A stretch of DNA of 64,000 nt from Berkiella sp963829835 (GTDB taxonomy: Bacteria; Pseudomonadota; Gammaproteobacteria; Berkiellales; Berkiellaceae). Positions 59,504 to 64,000 of the stretch are shown piece by piece. The translations under genes were made by a program, and so were the position numbers. Location of the stretch: the NCBI GenBank assembly GCA_963829835.1, contig CAWHKC010000004.1, positions 1,116,001 to 1,180,000 on the forward strand, given 5' to 3'. The notes under the pieces were generated by a model, which saw only the letters and a program-made list of their open reading frames with translations, ran no database searches and had not been told where the DNA came from. Numbering within the stretch: position 1 is the first letter of the stretch; every line of letters starts with the position of its first letter.

Positions 59504-61054
59504 ATGTTGGGTGATAAAAATTTTGCTGTCAAAATTTATACATCAGCTTTGGAATATGATTATCAATTTCCATGGAAGGCGCCCGAAATAGAAAAATGGA
59601 CTGGTTCAGGATTTGTTATTAAGGGAAATCGTATTATCACCAACGCGCATGTTGCAGGTGGTGGCATATATCTTGAAGTTCAACTTGCCAATGATTCCGT
59701 AAAATATCACGCCAAATTAAAAGCGGTAAGTCATGAATGTGATTTGGCAGAATTAGAAGTCGACGATCCAGAGTTTTGGGAAAAAGCAGTTGTCTTACCA
59801 ATTGGCAATACGCCAGAACGTAAACAAAAAGTAGAAGTACATGGCTTCCCCATGGGAGGCGATGGCTATTGCGTGACCGATGGTATTGTTTCTCGGCTTG
59901 AAAATGACATGTATGTTCATGGGGAACAAATGCTATTGAGCACTCAGGTCAGTGCTGCAATTAACCCCGGCAATAGCGGTGGCGCTGTTATTAGTGATGG
60001 CAAAGTGGTAGGCGTTGTTCATCAAGGTATTAATGGTGGTCAAAGTATCGGATATATGATTCCAGCCAGCGTTTTACGACATTTTATTCGACAAGTTGAA
60101 ACACGTAATATTGGTTTCCCCACCTTGGGACTTGAAACTCAAAATATGGAAAATCCTTATCTTAGAGAACAATATGATATGCATAAGCATCATACTGGGA
60201 TTTTAGTGCGAAAGGTCCCTGATCTCTCTTGTGCTAAAGGTAAATTGCAAGAAGATGATATCATCATGGCGATTAATGGGATCAAAGTGTGGAATGATGG
60301 CACAGTCCATATTGAGCCTATGAAACGTATTGATTATAAATATCTTATCAATAATAGTGCGATGGGAGCTGACGTTACATTTGATATTTTAAGAAAGAGT
60401 AAAAAAGTGGTTGAAACTGTTACATTAACCAACGCGCTTGGGACCATCAATATTATTCAACCGCGTTCATTTGGTAAACCGCCAACCTATTACATTATCC
60501 CCGGAGGTATTGCCGTTCAACCAGTTTCAAAAAACTTTATCACGGATAATCGTAAATCTTATACCAATAATCAAAAAGTAAAACCTACGGATCAATTGGT
60601 GGCTATTAGTACGATTTTAAAAAGTGAGTATACTCAAGGCTATGATGGTTTTAATGGGGACACGCTTGTTAAGGTCAATGGAAAAGAAATTAACAATATT
60701 CATGACGTGATAGAGTCCATTGAAAGTAACGATCAAATGTCTCATCGAATTGAAACCCAAGCGGGCAAAGTTATCGTCGTGCCAAATCTACCTAAACACT
60801 TATGTGATGATTTGCTCCACGCATATCAAATTTCAAGTGATCGCTCATTAGATCTTAAAACTTTTGATATATTAGATGATGCATTTGAATTAGCTTTGGC
60901 CTTAAACTCTGAAGATGAAACGGAGGCAACATCCATTTCACCTGGATTCACGCCAAGTTTTTCACATTGTAAGGCTAAAAGAAAGGACAAAGAAAAAATT
61001 GCGTACATACCACATCATATCATGACAAGGAGCCGTTCAGCATTGATGCATTAA
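59504..61054 (+). CDS. Deg9-like trypsin-type serine protease without signal peptide
   Basis: The 516-residue protein starts directly with a trypsin-like domain. His49 lies in IITNAHVAGGG, Asp80 in SHECDLAELEV and Ser158 in INPGNSGGAV. This domain ends near residue 205. A PDZ domain follows (about 215-320, with GILVRKVPDLSCAKGKLQ and DDIIMAING), then a second PDZ-like region (about 340-445). The charged tail ends SRSALMH. There is no signal peptide or membrane helix, unlike DegP/DegS. The layout and the motif HGFPMGGD fit the Deg7/Deg9 type known from plants and some bacteria. Cytosolic quality control or secretion into a host are both open. Confidence 0.82.
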   Translation: MLGDKNFAVKIYTSALEYDYQFPWKAPEIEKWTGSGFVIKGNRIITNAHVAGGGIYLEVQLANDSVKYHAKLKAVSHECDLAELEVDDPEFWEKAVVLPIGNTPERKQKVEVHGFPMGGDGYCVTDGIVSRLENDMYVHGEQMLLSTQVSAAINPGNSGGAVISDGKVVGVVHQGINGGQSIGYMIPASVLRHFIRQVETRNIGFPTLGLETQNMENPYLREQYDMHKHHTGILVRKVPDLSCAKGKLQEDDIIMAINGIKVWNDGTVHIEPMKRIDYKYLINNSAMGADVTFDILRKSKKVVETVTLTNALGTINIIQPRSFGKPPTYYIIPGGIAVQPVSKNFITDNRKSYTNNQKVKPTDQLVAISTILKSEYTQGYDGFNGDTLVKVNGKEINNIHDVIESIESNDQMSHRIETQAGKVIVVPNLPKHLCDDLLHAYQISSDRSLDLKTFDILDDAFELALALNSEDETEATSISPGFTPSFSHCKAKRKDKEKIAYIPHHIMTRSRSALMH

Positions 61055-61102
61055 ATAAAAGTTAAGATGGCGAGATTGTTTTATTAACTAAGACTATACT
61101 TA

Positions 61103-61126
61103 GGCTGCAAATTGGATTTTGCAGCC
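61103..61126 (+). terminator. Terminator after the Deg-type gene
   Basis: GGCTGCAAA (61103-61111) and TTTGCAGCC (61118-61126) form a 9-bp stem with a 6-base loop, followed by CTTTATAAT on the plus strand. The T tract is short, but position and stem fit termination of the upstream gene. Confidence 0.65.
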
Positions 61127-61166
61127 CTTTATAATAAAGCTCTCAATCATGCTTGAGGAGTAAAAA

Positions 61167-61571
61167 ATGCTCAATGAAATTAAGGCGCCAAACGATGATG
61201 GAAAACTGCGTGATCACTTGGCTAATGAAAGAACTTTCCTTGCTTGGACAAGGAGCAGTTTGGGTATAATGGCTTTTGGGTTTGTGGTGGAGAAATTTTC
61301 TTTATTCTTAAAAGAAATCTCAACACTCTTAGGCAAACCAAATTTTAGCCACACGCCTATTTTTCTAAAGGGATCCTCATCTTTTTTGGGCATACTACTT
61401 GTTGCGCTTGGCGCATTGATCTGTATTCTTTCATTTTTTAAATATAAAAAGATTGAAAGTCAAATAGATAAAGGTGATTTTCAACGGTCCGAAGGATTAA
61501 ATATTCTTCTGACTTCATCCATTCTTTTTATCGGGATTATTTTAGTGATCTATTTGTGTATTAGCATCTGA
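61167..61571 (+). CDS. DUF202 (YidH-like) inner-membrane protein
   Basis: The 134-residue protein has the DUF202 signature LRDHLANERTFLAWTRSSLGIMAFGFVVEK at residues 13-42. Three hydrophobic segments are visible (about 30-48, 70-92 and 112-132). GAGGAG is well placed before the ATG. E. coli YidH and YidG share this layout, function unknown. Its last 30 bases overlap the end of the convergent gene at 61542. Confidence 0.88.
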   Translation: MLNEIKAPNDDGKLRDHLANERTFLAWTRSSLGIMAFGFVVEKFSLFLKEISTLLGKPNFSHTPIFLKGSSSFLGILLVALGALICILSFFKYKKIESQIDKGDFQRSEGLNILLTSSILFIGIILVIYLCISI

Positions 61572-61940
61572 ATGAATAGGGAAGCTGCCTTTTTTAGAGC
61601 ATAATTTTTCTCTTTCCCATTTAGTGCTTATAATGCCAAGTGATACGGTAACCGATTCAGCACTATTTTCACTACAAATAGTTGCTGCCATTTCACTTTC
61701 CATGGTGTGAAGTTTTTGTAGTAACTCTTTAATTGAAAAAAAACGTACCGATACTTCAGAATCCACAAAATTTGGTAACATTAAACCTAATTCACCATTT
61801 TTAACAACAATGTTATTTTGATGGCCATTTGTCCGTAAAAGATTTAAAAGACTTTTAGTGGTATAAATGTGATTATCTTCTACACAAAATGCTTGATTGG
61901 AAAATAGGAATAGAAAGATTAAACAAAAAAATCCTTTCAT
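61542..61940 (-). CDS. Small secreted protein, unknown
   Basis: The 132-residue product starts at ATG 61940 (MKGFFCLIFLFLFSNQAFCVE), with AGAGGAAA just upstream, and opens with a clear signal peptide ending at AFC or nearby. The mature protein contains YTTKSLLNLLRTNGHQNNIVVKNGELG-type mixed sequence and three cysteines. I recognise no family. It is convergent with the DUF202 gene, and the ends overlap by 30 bases. Confidence 0.65.
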   Translation of the reverse strand: MKGFFCLIFLFLFSNQAFCVEDNHIYTTKSLLNLLRTNGHQNNIVVKNGELGLMLPNFVDSEVSVRFFSIKELLQKLHTMESEMAATICSENSAESVTVSLGIISTKWEREKLCSKKGSFPIHSDANTQIDH

Positions 61941-62179
61941 AATTTCCTCTAAATACTTATATATACTCATAAACATTAAACATTAAATTTTAATATCGGC
62001 AAACAAGGACTTAAAGTTTACAAGCCTCCCTTGTTTGAAATTGACCAGTCTGTCTTATTTCCCAGCCTTCATAATCTGTATAAATAATGGTCTATTCTTA
62101 TAAGTGATTGGCATAATTTGAAAAGGATAGCTAAGAAAGTTAGCTAATTACTATTTGTGCAAACGGAATTCAAAGCTTT

Positions 62180-64000
62180 ATGGAAGATGATCAAAATACA
62201 AAGGAATCCGCACTCGTTGCCTTTGCACTTAATAATGCGCATTTTGTAGTTGTTATTTGTATTATAATTGCCATTTTAGGGTCAGTATCACTTTATAAAT
62301 TACCCAAAGATTTATTGCCCGCTGCAAATTTACCTGCTGTGCAAGTACTCTCATTATATCCAGGCATGCCGGTAAAAGACGTTGAACAAAATTTATCAGC
62401 CGTGTTTGAACAATATACTGGTCAAGCAATTGGTATAGAACGACAAGAATCTAAATCATTGCAAGGCGTGAGTATTGTCAGAAATATTTTTAATTCTGAC
62501 GCCGATTTAAATACCTCAATTACTCAAACCACCGCTTTAGTCATGTCTGCTTTGCGAAAATTACCCCCCGGAACAAATCCGCCATTAATTTTACCATTTG
62601 ATCCTATGGCTGCTATTCCGTTAGCTTTGGTGGCAGTAAATGCTGATATGCCGATTCAGAAAGTTTACGACACCGCCTATTACGATGTACGTTATGGCTT
62701 GCAATCAATCCCTGATGCAATTGTTCCGACTGTGATGGGGGGAACACCGCGGGAAATTATCATTTATCTTGATCCTAAGAAAATGAAAGAATTTAACTTT
62801 TCATTACTTTCTGTTTTAGATACAGTCTCAAGGCTTAATTCATTTATTCCAGCAGGCGATATAAAAATTGGTGATTTTGATTATCAGATGATGAGTAATG
62901 CGATACCTCAAAAAGTATCTGATATGAATTTATTTCCACTAAGAGCCGAATTTGGTGTACCCGTTTTTCTTAATCAAGTTGGGGAAGCTAAAGATGCTCA
63001 TCAAATTCAAACTAATGTTGTCTTAATCGATGGGAAACAACAAGTATACGTTCCAGTTTATCGTCAGCCAGGTGGAAATTCACTATCAGTCGTAGATAAC
63101 GTTAAAAAATCGGTTGCAGAAATTAACGAAAGATTGACAGACTTTCATTTAACATTGGTGGGTGACCAATCAATTTTTATTCGAAAAGCAATTGATAGCA
63201 TCACTGAAGAAGCATTACTGGGCGGAGGACTTGCTGCCTTGATGATCTTTCTCTTTTTAGGAAACCCTCGCGCCACTTTTGGCATTTTACTTTCTTTACC
63301 ATTGGCGATCTTTACGGCCTTTATTGGCTTATATGCGACAGGACAAACTATCAATGCAATGACACTTGGTGGACTTGCCTTATCTATTGGTGTGTTAGTT
63401 GATAACTCCATCGTCGTGCTAGAAAATATCAGCAAAAAACTCGAAGCAGGGTTTGGCGCAAGTTATAGTGCATTGATCGGTGCCTCAGAAGTCGCTATGC
63501 CAGTTTTTACGGCTACCCTTTGTACCTTAATTGTATTATTTCCTGTCGTGTTTCTGTCAGGCATGGTTAAAATTCTTTTTGCAGCATTAGCAAAATCAGT
63601 ACTTTTTGTGATGATAAGTTCATTTGTAATGGCTATGACGGTAATGCCACTATTTGCAGCGAAATTTCTCACGGCAAAATCAGAAGATAAAGTTAATCGA
63701 TTTAATATATTGATTTATCCTGTCATGGCGATTAATAGTTTAACTAATGGTTATGGGCGTGCTTTAAAAGCTGCATTGAATTATCGAATATGGATGTTCG
63801 TGGGACTAGCCATTCTTTTTGCAATAGGTCTTTTTTTAGCACCTAGAATTGGTACTGAACTTTTTCCAACCGCAGATGCGGGAAATATGACTTTAACGGT
63901 GCGATTACCCTCTGGGTTGAGGATAGAAAAAACAACGGAATTTGCAAAAGAATTTGATAAAAAGTTACGTGAATGGATCGAACCAAATGATCTTAAAATG
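62180..64000 (+). CDS. RND-family efflux transporter permease (5' part, runs off the window)
   Basis: The open frame from ATG 62180 continues to the window edge (607 codons). The N-terminal helix (HFVVVICIIIAILGSVSLY) is followed by LPKDLLPAANLPAVQVLSLYPGMP and PPLILPFDPMAAIPLALVAV, the first porter segment. A helical bundle with GGGLAALMIFLFLGNPRATFG and LSIGVLVDNSIVVLENI (RND motif A/helix 4) comes after. The helix-4 pair is Asp-Asn where drug-exporting AcrB-type pumps have Asp-Asp. No membrane-fusion gene precedes it; one may follow outside the window. Confidence 0.9.
   Translation, partial: MEDDQNTKESALVAFALNNAHFVVVICIIIAILGSVSLYKLPKDLLPAANLPAVQVLSLYPGMPVKDVEQNLSAVFEQYTGQAIGIERQESKSLQGVSIVRNIFNSDADLNTSITQTTALVMSALRKLPPGTNPPLILPFDPMAAIPLALVAVNADMPIQKVYDTAYYDVRYGLQSIPDAIVPTVMGGTPREIIIYLDPKKMKEFNFSLLSVLDTVSRLNSFIPAGDIKIGDFDYQMMSNAIPQKVSDMNLFPLRAEFGVPVFLNQVGEAKDAHQIQTNVVLIDGKQQVYVPVYRQPGGNSLSVVDNVKKSVAEINERLTDFHLTLVGDQSIFIRKAIDSITEEALLGGGLAALMIFLFLGNPRATFGILLSLPLAIFTAFIGLYATGQTINAMTLGGLALSIGVLVDNSIVVLENISKKLEAGFGASYSALIGASEVAMPVFTATLCTLIVLFPVVFLSGMVKILFAALAKSVLFVMISSFVMAMTVMPLFAAKFLTAKSEDKVNRFNILIYPVMAINSLTNGYGRALKAALNYRIWMFVGLAILFAIGLFLAPRIGTELFPTADAGNMTLTVRLPSGLRIEKTTEFAKEFDKKLREWIEPNDLKM

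Noticed and set aside
63145..63672. Two leftward frames (63145-63435 and 63463-63672) inside the RND gene
   Set aside because: They are antisense to an uninterrupted RND permease frame with clear motifs.
1..64000. CRISPR arrays, tRNA and rRNA genes
   Set aside because: I saw no regularly spaced repeats, no cloverleaf with a T-arm GGTTCGAATCC-like motif and no rRNA stretches; a tRNA could be missed by eye.

Overview
The window is an A+T-rich chromosomal segment of a gammaproteobacterium. Gene order supports this: lptM-lysA-dapF opposite cyaY, algZ-algR-hemC-hemD-hemX-hemY, trxA-rho-ubiD-fre, and envC-gpmI opposite a YibN-type rhodanese, secB and gpsA with trmL convergent. Scattered among these conserved blocks are orphan genes that look made for life in a eukaryotic host: a Ulp1/C48-type SUMO-protease-like protein with SUMO-interaction-like motifs, a protein ending in a CaaX prenylation box, a polyproline coiled-coil protein, and several Ala/Pro-rich proteins. 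By inference this is a host-associated, Legionellales-like (Legionella/Coxiella/Berkiella-type) organism; no rRNA or other species marker is present.

Layout. 1-1.2 kb: the tail of an unknown gene, a dispersed palindromic repeat, rsd, and a candidate structured RNA with its own promoter and terminator. 1.2-5.2 kb: dsbB, the last two steps of lysine synthesis (dapF, lysA), lptM, cyaY and a carboxylesterase. 5.2-13.8 kb: the algZ/algR two-component pair, the heme block hemC-hemD-hemX-hemY (interrupted by an antisense coiled-coil gene) and fpr. 13.9-15 kb: the C48-like protease. 15-21.3 kb: fre, ubiD, rho, trxA, hemB and two small membrane proteins. 21.4-25.3 kb: a fatty acid hydroxylase, two orphans, and rpoH preceded by a CIRCE-like operator. 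25.3-35.3 kb: a CPC-type metal ATPase, ctpA, envC, gpmI, rhodanese, secB, gpsA, trmL and an L,D-transpeptidase.

35.4-43.7 kb holds an MSHA-type pilus operon: split mshI, mshJ, mshE, mshG, two major-pilin-like genes, mshC, mshD, mshO and mshP. It has no secretin gene. 43.8-46.4 kb: the CaaX protein, small membrane proteins and a bacteriocin-like precursor with a double-glycine-type leader. 46.6-53 kb: a signalling cluster of a periplasmic binding protein, a FIST sensor, a PAS histidine kinase and a REC-PAS-GGDEF-EAL protein. The last probably sets c-di-GMP, and the MshE ATPase carries the N-terminal domain type that binds c-di-GMP, so the two clusters may be linked. 53-64 kb: a DUF4124 protein, glnA, an unknown, typA (behind a short ORF with a strong Shine-Dalgarno), a repeat-rich stretch with a MITE-like element and an orphan leftward terminator, pip, a cytosolic Deg-type protease, a DUF202 membrane protein, a secreted unknown, and the 5' part of an RND efflux pump that runs off the end.

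I saw no tRNA, rRNA, CRISPR array, transposase or integrase. All functions are read from motifs and gene order; no database search was run.
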